Source: Byssochlamys sp. IMV 00236 (lineage: Eukaryota > Ascomycota > Eurotiomycetes > Eurotiales > Thermoascaceae). Taken from it: 64,000 bases of DNA. The stretch is taken from positions 115,358 to 179,357 of the forward strand of contig MSJH02000598.1 of the NCBI GenBank assembly GCA_001931875.2, in the 5' to 3' direction. The notes below the pieces were generated by a model. That model saw nothing but the letters and a program-made list of their open reading frames with translations. It searched no databases and had not been told where the DNA came from. The position numbers and the translations under genes are program-made. Shown one piece after another: positions 10,877 to 22,609 of this stretch; position 1 is the first letter of the stretch; every line of letters starts with the position of its first letter.

Positions 10877-12755
10877 CTATGCACTTAGGTGCAGTGTGTT
10901 GTCATCTCCGAAACGTCCAGACGCTGGCATAGTTGTTTTCCCAGACACGACTGCGGGACCAGCAACAGCAATCTAGAAGGGCCCAGTAAGTATCAACTCG
11001 AGAAATTTTGATAATCTTGGAAATGAGATTCTTACCTGTCCCTCGACAGCTCTCTCGAGCCCTGCGTCTTCCGGGTGGCCCTTCAAAGTGACCTCGACGC
11101 TGCTCAACGGAGCACCGAAGTGGCTGAGGCCATCCTGACGTCTGTAGTCAAACACATTCGTCTGCGCGATGGCTCCTGCTACTCCTGGACCAGCCAAGGC
11201 GTATACAACTCGGGCCCCAGTAAAGATCCTCAGGTCAGCTAATTGTTCGGAGGAAAGACAATATTCGCCAGGTGCATCAGCCCGGTGGGAGATGAACAAC
11301 AATCGAAGTTTGTCAAGTGAGAGCTCAGCCGTTGGCCCAATGTTGGCAAGCTTGGTAAGTAGATTCGAGCTGGGCATAGTGCCGGCATCGAGACTGCGCG
11401 CCTGGAACCATCTGCTAATCTTGGAGATGATGCCAGTGTGAGGTTCCATGAACTTCTTGTGGTACTCAGACATAGTCCGGGACGAGGCAACAATCGCTGT
11501 GGGTGAGACTCCCACGGTTGCGAGAGCGAAATCGACGCCCTCTCCAGCAACGGAGTTAAGAGCTATGGAAGCATTGGAGAACAAAGCCGCCAACACTAAG
11601 GACAGTGGATAAGACCGAGACAGGGAATCTATCGAGAGCAGAAGGTCGTCAGATGTCAGACGCTGGTTGCGAGGCAGCGCAGAAATAAGCGCTCCAACGG
11701 CGGATACAAGATTCTGTGTATCGTCAATACTGTAGGAAACTATTCAATTTGGAGCCACATACCTTTGGTTCGTACTCGATAAATTCACCAACGCCTGACG
11801 CTGTCGGCCAAACAGTTGTGATGGACGGCGTCGGGGACTTGGGCTCCCATTCTGGAAGCTCAGAGGTGATGGAACCTTTCTTATCCTTGACGAGTTCATG
11901 CCAGACGGCAACCTCGAGACGACCTCCAATGCCCTCGGGCACTTGGTCCCACTCCATATGTCTGCTGCCCTGTTTCGCTACCCATAATACATGGCTAAGT
12001 TGCTGATTACCCTTCGTTACCACCGAGAGATCTACTGCACCAGCCTCCGCAATCAAGAGTTCTGCCTGAGATTTCTGGAGATACTCCGTAAGGACCTCTG
12101 AAGGGAGATTGTGTGGAATGATCACCGTCTTGAATCCGTAGAATGCGCCGGCTATCGTGGCTTGTCAGTCCAACTGCGACAAGTCATTGCGTCAGGAAGG
12201 AAATCATGGCTGACCGAAAATAGCTCCCAAAAGTTCAATAGAATCAGACAGGCATATAACAACCGTATTAGCCTTTGAGTCCCTGATGTACTGTCCGATA
12301 ACATTGATCTCTTGTGTGATATCGTCCAGGCTGTGTTCCTCGACGTGTCTTCCCAATACCGTATAGATCTTGCCCTTCTTTCCAGAAACCGATCCGTCGT
12401 CATTGACGGCGCCGCGCACAGCAGCTCTCCATATGTCGCGCAGGTCACCGTTGCGTCCGCCAGTCCATTTAGGCGCTCCAGGGTCCTTGATGTTCAACCC
12501 GGTCTTGAGCGGGAAACCGAACGGTGTCTCGAGGTTGCGATGTGCTGCAGATTCGCCTGGATGCCTCACAGGTGCCTCACTTGCCTGTCGAGCAAGCAGG
12601 TATGGATGGCAGTCAGGCTCCTTTGAAGAGACTAGGCCATAGACCAGAAATGCAACGATGATACCAGTAATCAGAGTAGAGTAAATATTCCAGTCAGACA
12701 GAAGCTCGGCTATGAATGCATCGAGCTTCGCCAGGCCCGATTCCTCTGCGGCCAT
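10877..12755 (-). CDS. Membrane-anchored AMP-binding (acyl-CoA synthetase-like) protein, motifs degenerate
   Basis: Four exons (12215-12755, 11763-12151, 11036-11713, 10877-10972) encode 567 residues. One hydrophobic segment near residues 26-42 should anchor it. The remainder follows the order of long-chain acyl-CoA synthetases: KIYTVLGRH, an early lobe (VVICLSDSIELLGAIFAGAF), a central region, and GAPLSSVEVTL where active enzymes have the region after their GYGxTE motif. The signature motifs look degraded: the P-loop position reads TASGVGEFIEYEPK instead of TSGTTGxPKG, the GYGxTE position reads YALAGPGVAG, and the mobile C-terminal domain with its catalytic lysine is missing. It is probably a non-catalytic relative; a structural or lipid-binding role is inference only. 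All exon junctions keep frame, so it is not an obvious pseudogene. Confidence 0.8.
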
Positions 12756-13202
12756 GATTAGTACTCTTTCTCTCTGTGATGATAGCAATAATCAATACTA
12801 GATAAAGTCCAGCTCACGAAGATGACATGCGGAGTAAGTAGTGGCGCTCCGACCTGTCGGCGCTTGCGTCCGCGTCTAACGGAAACAGGCAGGGGAAAGC
12901 TGAAGCTCGCGCGCGTGAGAAGAACTCCCAGTGACCGGACGAATACCACCACAACAATCCAACACCCACGCCTCTCCTCGATCTCGTGGGGCATATGCCC
13001 TCCGTAGTCTTCTCATCCCCGCTCTAGATTGCCGTCGCCCTGATGCACGGGTGATAAAATTCTCGAGAAGGCTATTTTTAAGGTAAGTCGGTAGGTTTTC
13101 TTTCCAGGTGAGTGCATCCCCTAGCCAGTTCTGGAAACGGGACACCGGCTCATATCAGCATAATTTCAGTGCTTTTTGTGTGATTGAACTATTCTACAAC
13201 AA
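12756..13202. promoter_or_regulatory. Divergent promoter, AMP-binding-like gene and pom34
   Basis: A 447-bp region between divergent start codons. No element stands out beyond pyrimidine-rich stretches. Confidence 0.5.
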
Positions 13203-14038
13203 ATGGCGTCTTCTCCTTTTCCCTCGACGCCAAAAGCAACGCCAGCGACACCGTCTCAAGAGCCTGGGAAGTGGCGCCATCCCCGCCTCGATGAGATCGT
13301 TAGGCGACAAAATGCCGCTACATTCAGTGATCGCAATCTGAAGAAGCTTCTGTGGAATGGTGCTGCGCTCTTCGCGACTGCCTTTATTGGGGACAGCTTC
13401 AGATCATAGTGAGTGACCTGCTCAGCTGGCGCTTCGCCGTACTGACGCTTTTCAGTGCCTTCCGATTGCAGAAGCTCTTGAGTCTCCAAACATACCCAGA
13501 AATTTGTCTTCTGGTGCTACGGCTTTTCTTCGTCATGAACATCCTCATTGCATTATACCCACTCTTTGGACCGAAAGACGATCTCTCGGATATCCCGTTG
13601 ACGCCAACACAACGTGCCCTGCTTGGCCTCGATCCCACCGCGACACCTCCTGCTACTGCCGGCACCGAGTATGTTACACCTCCACGATATCGTCTATCTG
13701 CTGGCTCTCGTCAAGCTAGCCCTGCAAGCCGGAGTACCTCGCCTCTATCGGCCAACGGTACGGTCTCTGGGAGGAATTCCACTGGCCCTTCTTTCTCGCC
13801 TAGTCCAAGCCCACTGTTCCAAAAAGCGGTTACAAATGGAAGCAGAGAAAATGGACGCAGATCGAGTATCGGGTCGTCCTCTTCCTTGGGCTCCAGTTCG
13901 CTCTTCGGGGACTCGACGTTTAGCAGGGCTCCTGCAACTCCGTCTCCGGTTGAACGCAAACGCTCGAGCTTGGGTGTCAGTAATAAATGGTTGTATGAAA
14001 AGAGCCGAAGACTATCGGCCGGTAGTGGTGTCCTTTAG
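13203..14038 (+). CDS. pom34: Nuclear pore membrane protein Pom34-like
   Basis: Two exons (13203-13408, 13456-14038) encode 262 residues. A 47-bp intron with donor GTGAGT is removed inside the segment FRSYAFRLQ. Two hydrophobic stretches, near residues 48-66 and 78-105, give the double-spanning topology of Pom34. They are followed by the conserved segment LTPTQRALLGLDP, typical of the fungal NPCC/Pom34 family, and then a long Ser/Pro-rich disordered tail with many candidate phosphorylation sites. Pom34 anchors the inner ring of the nuclear pore in the pore membrane with Pom152 and Ndc1. The gene is divergent from the AMP-binding-like gene; no functional link is implied. Confidence 0.85.
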
Positions 14039-14490
14039 ATTCCATAGTCCTGGTTGTTGGGCATGGGCGTCATTGGCAAATGAGTGCGATGTTTGTAACT
14101 TTGGACTTGAGCCTCACATTGTGAAGATATGTCATGGAGTTAGGTACAATAGAGATAGCATTCTGTTCATTCATCATGTCCATTGTTCCTTGGCCACGAA
14201 CTTAAGCCCGTGGCGTGGCTTGAAAACAAGCCATGGACCTGTTGTGTCTCGCGTGGGGAAGTCCCCGAGCTCCCGGAGTGCTAAATAGCAGAACCGCCTA
14301 CTGTAGACTTCCCGCCGCGCATCTTGTTCGTAAAGCGGGCGGAGCGTAATGTACCCACCGAACAAGACTCTGTCACAATCGAGACATCTTCGACAACCAA
14401 GGCGCCCCTCAACAGATTGCTCTAGAGTGATCATTTCTGTGGAATCTTTTGGTGCATGACGGACTCGCTTTCCTGAAGCGACCGGCCGCT
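14039..14490. other. Intergenic region between pom34 and hid1
   Basis: A 452-bp spacer between co-directional genes. Nothing coding is supported. Confidence 0.5.
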
Positions 14491-17400
14491 ATGGGAGCCT
14501 CGGAGTCCAAGCTTGTCTTCAAACAAGGTATCTTTCGGCTGTCCGAAGAGAAGGATATACCAGCTGATGATCCTTACTGGACCAGGGTTTGTGATTGCCC
14601 TCTATCTATCATATGTGCACTCGTGTCCTTTTTTAACTGACATGTGTGCTCAAGTTCTGGGAGCTCCCAGAATCAACAGAGGATGTGTTCAGCTTGTTCA
14701 CGCCCGCGGACATACGGCGAACGCGAGATTCAGCATTGTCGAATTTAGAAACACTGATACTCGCAGTGACATCTCGCCTCATCGTACTCAAGAGCCATCC
14801 CTCATTTCCAGACCCCGAGCTCGCTCCAGACCGTGATGCACTCAACTGTGTGCGTGTCCTCACCCGCGTTCTCCCATTCGTCTACGAAGCGGACCACTTG
14901 GCGGACTGGGAAGAGAACTTCTTTTGGGCTCGTCGCAGGAAGAAGACCCGTGAGGCGCAGGTAGCCCCGGAAGTACTCTTCGATGAATCCCAGAACGGCA
15001 ACGAGCAAGCGCAGACAGGAAGACCGAAGAATAGCTACGAGGATGTTAAACCGCTGGCAGAAGAGCTAATCGACACTTTAGTCGATTTATTGTTCTACAC
15101 TGGCTTTACGATACCCAGGCTACCTGCTGCTAAAAGTAAGGTCAGCTATGCGATATGGCAGAGCGGAGTGGGTTGCAACAGTGCAATGGGTTCCAGCAAG
15201 GAGTTCGAAAACAATCGATGCGAGATCCTCAGATTGTTGCTTACATTGACCGGAAAGGCGATGTATATGCCACCCAGTAAGATTGGCCGCCAAATGGGAC
15301 TATTCCAACGCTAACGTATCTAGCTACACTACCTGTGCAAGGAGTGAAGGCCATCACGTACATTACAACTTGCCCCGATAAGCAGGTAGTTCTTACCTTG
15401 CTGTGCTCTTTATTGAATACAGTATGTGGTGTCCCTATCCTTGCCCTGCCCATCGTCATATCTTCTAATGGCATTGTCTGCAGACAATCAAGTACAACCC
15501 GGCATCGTGGAGAGTCCCGTATGACCATGTGGTTTGGAAGGACCCAAAGCAGATCTTGGTCATATACTGTCTGCAACTTTTGCTTGTCCTCCTTCTTTAT
15601 CCCATCCCTGAAGATGGCCGTGGGACCCCGCCGAAGAATTATTATCGCCATTACTTCGGAAGGCTACACAGACCTCAGGACTTCCAGTTTATAGTCGATG
15701 GGATGACAAGGATCTTAAACCAACCGGTATGATACTACCTCAGGTTCTTGCCCTAACTCCGCTAACCTTATATAGATGCAAGTCACGACTTCCTACCTTC
15801 CGGGAAGTCAAAGAACTGTCAAATGGGCCCCTGAGATGCTGATGCTGTTCTGGGAAGCGCTACAGTGCAATAAACGGTTCAGGTCATTTATTATTGACTC
15901 ACACCGCGCACATGACTTCGTCATCCTCTGTATATTCTATGCCATCGAATACAGGTCAGATCCTTCGAAACAAGGAGTGGTAAAGATGTGCATCTTTATC
16001 CTGCAGACCTTGAGCGTGGAAGCCAGCTTTGGAAAGAGCTTGAATAAGAAATTTGAGGCTCAGGATACATTACCGCAAACTATACGCATTACTCCGTTCA
16101 ACGGTTCATATGCAGATTATCTGATCATGGTAAGTAGCGGTGTTATAAAATGGCCATCTAAGACTAACAAAAGAACTAGTCCGTACACACCTTAATGACT
16201 ACGAGCAAAGGAAAACTGGACGCTGTTTATCCTGCTCTGCTGGCTATAATAAACAATATAGGCGCTTACGTACAACATTTGTCACCTGCCACATGCTCGA
16301 GGATTATACAACTGTTTTCTTCAATGTCTGCACCCAGCTTTCTGTTAGCCAACGAGACGAACCATGCACTCCTGTCATTGCTGCTGGAGTTCATCAACGC
16401 TGTCCTGGAGCACCAGTTTACGAGTGAGTCATGCTGACTTCGGTACATGTCTGGTATACCAGCTAACCACATCCAGGCAATCCTCACCTTGTATATGCAA
16501 TCCTAAAGTCAAGACAGCGTTTTGAAGCAGTGAGAGCTTTTACCCTTGAGAGCGGGCAACAAGAAATTGAGCGTCAGAACCAACGCAGAAAGGCGGACGG
16601 TGGATCTAGCGACGGCCTCACTAGCCCCCGTCTATCTCAGTCTGTGGACGATCTACGAGCATCATCTGGCGTGCGGTCACCGTTAAGTCACATTCCCGAG
16701 GAAGGTGGCCCTTTTGCCATTGGCGGAGATGATTCAGATGAAGAAGCAGAGGCACAAGACACCCCATCGCAGTCGTCTCCGTCGGTCCAGAATTCTCGAA
16801 CACCATCAATTTCATCGACTGCGGATGACAGCGTCCCATTGCAGTTGCGAGGGATGTCTGAAAAAGCGCGGGGGAAAATGCCCGCCGGGGCAACATTCTC
16901 GAGACAGAATAGTACAACCAGTCTAAGCAGTTATACCGGCCCTATCACATCTGCTTCGGCCGGTTTTACTCCAACTGCAGGTTGGGTAAGCTTTTCCTGG
17001 CACCTCCAACTAGTCGCAAGTTGCTAACATACGGACTCAGCTGGAGTCATGGTTGCCTGAACTTCCTCTTCATACCATCCTCACCATTATCTCCGCTATT
17101 TCCTCTCATGTTCCAGATTCTGCATTGAAGTCCTCTTCCAGCCCAGAGGGTCGTACATTGATCTCGAATCTGCCCTCGTTTTCCGATGAGCCTCAGATCA
17201 ACAACATCCTCTCAGAACCTACCTCTATTCGTGTGCATTCTTTCGAATGGTCTGCACTCTCGATGGGTTGGTATGAGTCCCTGCTCTGGGGCTTCATTTT
17301 CGCGAGCGAGATGGTTGTTGGGTCTGCGTCGGGTTCAACTCCTGGCACTGTTGGTGTGTGGAACGGCACAGGTATCAGGCTGTTCAGAGTACAAGAAACA

Positions 17401-17559
17401 GCAGTTCAAGGACCTACGTTGCTCGCCCCCAAGGGTGCTGTGGATGCTGTTGGAAGCAGTCTGGTGCAGCGCATCGGGAACCTAAACCTCCGAGGACGAA
17501 ACAACAGCGTACAGGATACGCAAAGTACGTCCAGATCACCTAGTGTGCGGGAGGTCTAG
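14491..17559 (+). CDS. hid1: Hid1-family protein (Ecm30-like)
   Basis: Eight exons (14491-14586, 14655-15276, 15324-15421, 15484-15726, 15776-16129, 16180-16423, 16477-16985, 17041-17559) encode 894 residues. The N-terminus MGASESKLVFKQG offers a glycine at position 2 for myristoylation, a known feature of HID-1. Family hallmarks follow: DDPYWTRFWELP, SYAIWQSGVGCN, KYNPASWRVPYDHVVWKDP and LLLYPIPE. A Ser/Thr/Pro-rich insertion (near residues 580-720) splits the helical core, as in other fungal homologues. HID-1 proteins act at the trans-Golgi and are needed for correct sorting of secretory cargo; yeast Ecm30 is the distant relative. Seven short introns all keep frame. Confidence 0.9.
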
Positions 17560-18180
17560 GCAGCAGGTGTCTTTTTCTCTCTTTCTTTTCTCTACCTTCT
17601 CATGTTCGGGGATACCACCTGTTGACTTGACAGCACAGCGGGAGTTCGGTGGTCTCATTAGGTCGGGTTATGATTCCTTGCAGGAGCCGTTCTATTCAAG
17701 AGATCGTGTCTTCCAAAGGTTCTCGACCATGGTGTTTTAGTCATCATGTTCTTTCTGTATTTCATTTTTAATTTGAACAGCTTTAACGCATGGTAAATAG
17801 TCGGTTTTATGAAACATGTGGTTATCCAGGGAGGCACTTGAATCGAGTAACACACCAAAAAACAGCAGTGTGCATAGAACAATATGCAATATATACATGA
17901 TAAACTTCTATATAGAAGGCAATTCCATTTGGACTAGAGCAGGAGTATGTATTAGACTGATCGCTTTGCGTTGTCATACCACGTGCGGAGAAGATTGGCG
18001 CTGGGCCCGTCGGTAGTGGACCTGCACGGCAACCGAAAGAGCATGGCGCTCAGCCAGCTATCAGAGCTCGCCATACCGTTGCCAGCACGCGCATAGTAAT
18101 TATATCTCTTCATCTTCATTCTTTAATCGAGAAGCTCTCCAGGCTTCTCTCTCCCTTCGCTCAATTGTGCCTTTTGCAAA
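17560..18180. other. Intergenic region upstream of the AIM6-like gene
   Basis: A 621-bp spacer. It includes a CACGTG at 17980-17985 and pyrimidine-rich bases just before the ATG at 18181. No coding frame is supported. Confidence 0.5.
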
Positions 18181-19505
18181 ATGAGAGTCTTACCATCCGC
18201 GTCGACGTCATCCGTCCTCTCCGCAACCTCCGCGGTTTTGCTGGCGAGCGCGCAGCTCGTTGCGGGAACGTTGAGCTCGTCAAGTCTGCAGAATGTCTTG
18301 AAGAATACGCATCGAAGCGATGAATACCGGTATCCTACGGATTTCACAAGAGGAATTTTCCCCGTGAGTGTCCCATTTGATTCCGCTTGTATTCGAAGCT
18401 ACCTCTGGGGAAACGCGGACTAGATATGCTAATTCGTTACCGGGATGGCTTTAGATTCCGGTTCACTCGCACAAGTATGCCACCTTCCTTCGAGCTCCAA
18501 TTGACAAAGTTCCCGGTGCATTAGTTGGCAGATGCTGACGGCGTCAAGCGATTACTGGAGAGATGTGCCCTTCTACACCGGTAGGACAAGATTGCTATGT
18601 GACAACTAATTCAGGAAGTGACTGATGGGCGTTTTCGCAGGTCTGTCCCACGGTTGCGCATCGACGGAGGCAGATGTCTGGCTATACAATGGTACTCTTT
18701 ATGTGCGTTACAGTTCTGTCTCGTGGGCTGTAAAACTCCGGGTGAAGCTCATAGCTATGGCAGGTTGGTCACGAGCAGTCTGCTCTGACTGAGGCACGCA
18801 CCCTCGAGTCTTTGTACATCAACCCTATACTTGATGTCCTGAAAAGGCAGAACCCAACCACTCGTTTCGTAACGTCACCTACGAAGAAGTGAGTAAGATC
18901 AATTGCTGCGATAGTATTGATGTCCAGTGCTATGATGATTGACACTCGATTTTCTTAGTGGCGTCTTTGACACCGTCTCTGACCAGACTCTCTACTTCTT
19001 CATAGATCTCAAGACCTCCGGTCCTGAGACCTTGAACGCCGTCATAGAGGCGCTGCAGCCGCTTCGAGATGCGGGCTATCTGACTACTCTGAAGGATAAC
19101 AAGACATTGACCAATGCTCCAGTGACAATCATTGGCACAGGCAACACGCCTCTGGAGCTTGTTGGTCCAGTTGCTGACCGCGACTACTTCTATGACGCTC
19201 CTCTCGCATCCTTGAATGAGACGGAATACGCTGGAGTTACGTCTTTAATATCACCTATCGCCTCCGCGGACTTCCAGTCTATTTTTGGCACCGTGTCAGA
19301 CACAGACCCCGTCTTCACGGACGAGCAATTGAGCATTCTCCGCGCCCAGATTGCTACCGCTAAGAGTCGTGGCATTGGAGCCAGATACTGGGACACTCCG
19401 TACTACCCCATCAGGCTGAGAAATGCCGTCTGGCGGGAGCTGCTGAAGGAAGGAGTCGGGTTGCTTAACGCAGATGATCTCGACGCTGTCGCAGAATTCT
19501 TCTAG
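18181..19505 (+). CDS. Secreted/ER-lumen AIM6-type PLC-like phosphodiesterase
   Basis: Six exons (18181-18363, 18455-18474, 18549-18580, 18641-18702, 18764-18888, 18959-19505) encode 322 residues. Residues 1-30 form a signal peptide or anchor. Joined exons 2 to 4 give IPVHSHNDYWR, then SHGCASTEADVWLYNGTLYVGHE, the PLC-like phosphodiesterase core in which His and Asp/Glu residues are expected to bind the metal and act in catalysis. The family (altered inheritance of mitochondria 6) resembles glycerophosphodiester phosphodiesterases, but its substrate is unknown. The active-site region is assembled from exons of only 20, 32 and 62 nt, while everything after it is one 547-nt exon. Intron 2 uses a less usual AAG acceptor preceded by a good CTGAC branch point. 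Confidence 0.85.
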
Positions 19506-19839
19506 TAATGACTGCCAATCACAATAAGATATTATTACACTTTTGGTATTACTCGGCCCCGGTGCTTTTATTTTATAGAGTCATATTTGACTCCAATCCA
19601 GGCACTGCACTGAATAGAAACCCATGGTTGTGCTGTAAAGACTCCTCGACGAATCGGGTAATATTGGTTCAGCCAAAGTATATCACTTCACGTGACCGTG
19701 AACGTCCATAGAACGCGTCTATCCAGGAGACGCGTTCGTCCGCCGAAGACCAACTGATGGCTTTGATGACGGCGTGCATATGTCCCACGCTGTGCCCTAT
19801 TCTTACATAGCTTAAACGGGGAATAATTGAATCGTGCCA
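19506..19839. promoter_or_regulatory. Spacer with TCACGTGA site upstream of rtt109
   Basis: A 334-bp spacer. A palindromic TCACGTGA (19688-19695) lies about 145 bp before the rtt109 start codon; it matches the E-box-like core bound by bHLH factors such as Cbf1. Confidence 0.55.
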
Positions 19840-21498
19840 ATGTCAAAACTCGAGCTGGGTGATCTCCTCGCTGAGGTACTCCCGAAGGATGTGGGGATCA
19901 CCGTTCGCCATGTCTCGACGACCCCAACCCAGTGCGACGCTATCTTTTCGGCTCCTCCAGGAGAAGAGCCTGAAGTTACATATCGTGAAAGTCATTTTCT
20001 AACCATTTCTATCAAGCCTGATGAAAATGAGTGTCGCGATATCCTGGTCTTTGGCATGGAGGTTTTGGTCTATAGCACAGATCGCCTTACGACCCTCTTT
20101 GTCTCCAAAGCCGATTCTACCGGGTACCTGCATCTGCTGAAAGCTCCACCGAAACTATCTCTGCTCAGAACCATTTCGACGACTTTTTTGTCGTATTTGG
20201 TGAAGACCCGTCAGCGTCCCGGCATCCGTCTGGTCTTGTCATTGTTCGCCCGCGCGCAAAACCAGTACTTGTTTCCCGGAAGCATTGACAATTCAGGGAA
20301 GCATATTCTCGACGACAGAGGTCTGATCAAATGGTGGTGTCGCGCGTTCGATCCCATTCTGAGAGAACATGAACCGGAATCGTCGTCAAAGGATAAGGCT
20401 ATACTCGACCAGACCGTCGAATCTGCCAAAAGCTCCGCTACTGCCTATTTGATTGTACCGGGATGCGACAAATTCGAAACGAGGGCCTTCTTCCCGCCAA
20501 CAGCAAAGACGGATGATCCAAACCGGCCAAGATGGGTAAACTCGTATCCATTGCATCAGATTTGCATGAATCCAGAGGCTCCTCCGAGGTGCCTCGTGCC
20601 TCGATTCCCTGATGATCCCAAAGCGCGCTTTCTCGAAGACTTGGACGATGAGCTACCGACATCAACGGATGCAGGAAATTCCTCTGAGACTGCCGGACAA
20701 TGGCGAAGCGTCAAGTCCTTGAGCCAATTCTGGGAGCTGATGGCTTTCCGGCAGGAGTGCTCGGCGGGAAGGCTTGTTGGGTTCTTATGGTTGGTTGTCA
20801 ACCCTCCGGGACTCATCAATTCTGATGATATGGCTGGACACCAGACACGGACTTCTGCAGACGGTGTTCTTTTATCTACTACACTTCCCACAGGGGAGGC
20901 GTCAGAAACAATCGTCAATCCATCCGCTCCTTCTGGCGCAACACAAGAAGCATTGGAAAATCCTGTTCCACCGGAGAGTAATGAGGATAAGGACAAACAT
21001 TCAGCTGCAATCCCTCAGTTACCCAACGTATCAGAAAGTATCTCGCCTTCAAATGGTACTGGTGGTACACACGCGTTCCATTGGCCTGAAGCTGGCCGTG
21101 GACATGTGGTCTTGAGTGACCGTGATTATAAGACTGCAAACGACTGTCTCATTGATCAAGACTTTGAAACGCAAGAACTTGCTGTGGCTAGTACGAAGAC
21201 ATGGGTTGACAAAGTTGCCTCTCTCGCAGACGAGTTGATCTGGGGTGAACGCGTGGTGGGAAAGAAATCTATCAACGAGGGTTCCTCGAGTCAGTCTGAG
21301 ACGGCCAATCTCATGGATATCGGCCTCGTCCGCAAAAGGAAGAAGGAGGCAAAGGATGACAACACCGCTGCCAATACGGCAAGCGATGCAGCTGGCGCAG
21401 AAGTTGCAGACATAACATCTAAACCAGATGGTTCCCAACCATCGGGAACCGTTAATGTTCTTAATGCCAACTTCATCAGGAAAAAGAAGAAGACATGA
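19840..21498 (+). CDS. rtt109: Histone H3 lysine-56 acetyltransferase Rtt109
   Basis: A single-exon gene of 552 residues. The in-frame codon at 19834 is GTG, so the ATG at 19840 is the start. Fungus-specific Rtt109 features are clear: VSKADSTGYLHLL, FARAQNQYLFPGS, DRGLIKWWCR (the tryptophan region of the acetyl-CoA site), and PRFPDDPKARFLEDL, containing the paired aspartates near the active site. FRQECSAGRLVGFLWL closes the catalytic fold. Rtt109 acetylates newly made histone H3 together with Asf1 and Vps75, supporting replication-coupled chromatin assembly and genome stability. The C-terminal third is low-complexity and ends in Lys/Arg clusters (VRKRKKE and a final IRKKKKT), which should serve nuclear import and chaperone binding. 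No intron is required. Confidence 0.93.
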   Translation: MSKLELGDLLAEVLPKDVGITVRHVSTTPTQCDAIFSAPPGEEPEVTYRESHFLTISIKPDENECRDILVFGMEVLVYSTDRLTTLFVSKADSTGYLHLLKAPPKLSLLRTISTTFLSYLVKTRQRPGIRLVLSLFARAQNQYLFPGSIDNSGKHILDDRGLIKWWCRAFDPILREHEPESSSKDKAILDQTVESAKSSATAYLIVPGCDKFETRAFFPPTAKTDDPNRPRWVNSYPLHQICMNPEAPPRCLVPRFPDDPKARFLEDLDDELPTSTDAGNSSETAGQWRSVKSLSQFWELMAFRQECSAGRLVGFLWLVVNPPGLINSDDMAGHQTRTSADGVLLSTTLPTGEASETIVNPSAPSGATQEALENPVPPESNEDKDKHSAAIPQLPNVSESISPSNGTGGTHAFHWPEAGRGHVVLSDRDYKTANDCLIDQDFETQELAVASTKTWVDKVASLADELIWGERVVGKKSINEGSSSQSETANLMDIGLVRKRKKEAKDDNTAANTASDAAGAEVADITSKPDGSQPSGTVNVLNANFIRKKKKT

Positions 21499-22609
21499 CG
21501 GAAATTCGAGTCCATATCTATTCGAGGAGGTTCGGAGTTCTATCGGTTGTTTTAAAGAAAAAGCGAACCGGCTTTAGCGTGGAGTTGGAAGGGGAAGGGC
21601 GTTGGGAGGTCCAGGAGTTTCATGCTGGCCTTCTTACAGGTTATCCGCGGGATTTGGGTGGTGATTTTTGATTGTCTTGTTTTTCTGCATAACTGCTCAA
21701 TCTAAGCATTAACTAGTTACCTATACTAAAATCGGAGATGGTGCTATCAAGGCTCATACTCTAGGTTCCAGTACGGTTAGCCGCTAATCCGTATTACTAT
21801 TCCATATTGATCTATATCCATATATCCATAGGCTTTTGGCTCCGTGAGATGCGAGACAGTTACAATATTTGGCCTGCCTGCTTTAGAGTTCACTGCAACA
21901 CGAAGCTTTCATGCTTTTGCTTCTCTCTTTGCCAGTGCTTATAAGAGGCCAGGCTGCCGTGTTGGTCTCTTACTTGTTTGATGTATCTCCTATACCCTAT
22001 TGCCCTATTATTCACATGTCTCCTGCCCCTGCTCATAACTCATAAAACAATCTCAGTCGCACACATGCGTCGTGAACCTCGATGCTCCATGTCTCCGTGA
22101 AACATAGACCATGTCAATGATCATCAAGACCAGGAAGGGCTTGATTCTCCGGATCAATGGGAAATCCCCAGCTAGGCTTTCCGTGGGTTTCTTTCTACAA
22201 ATGGCACCAGCACCAGATCACTGACAACCCAGCCAAATTCCCCCCAGTCAACTTCCCACGAGTGGGCGCCATATCCATCACAAAACACCACGAACCGAGA
22301 TTTCCGTCAGGTACGATCGCGTCCGACGGCAGAGGTGAGGTTCGCGCTCCACCTTGAAGCCCGGCGCGGCCGGGAACCGGTCAATGTCTCAGCAGAAGCA
22401 AAGTCCACCTTCTGGTAGACACTGACCACAACAAAAGAACACGACAGCTCCGCCCCATCCGGCCTGGACGTGTGGAACGCAAGTGCTGATCGTACGGAGG
22501 CTAATTGTTTATTTCTTTTTCGCCTCTCTTTTTCATTCATTCTTAGAATGTACCTTTCGCCGAGTGTGATCGCCCTGTCCAGTCTGCCCGCCTATAACCG
22601 TGTTTGCCC
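21499..22609. other. Intergenic region between rtt109 and ceramide glucosyltransferase
   Basis: About 1.1 kb of 3' flank and promoter. Only short frames; no repeat or RNA gene recognised. Confidence 0.5.
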
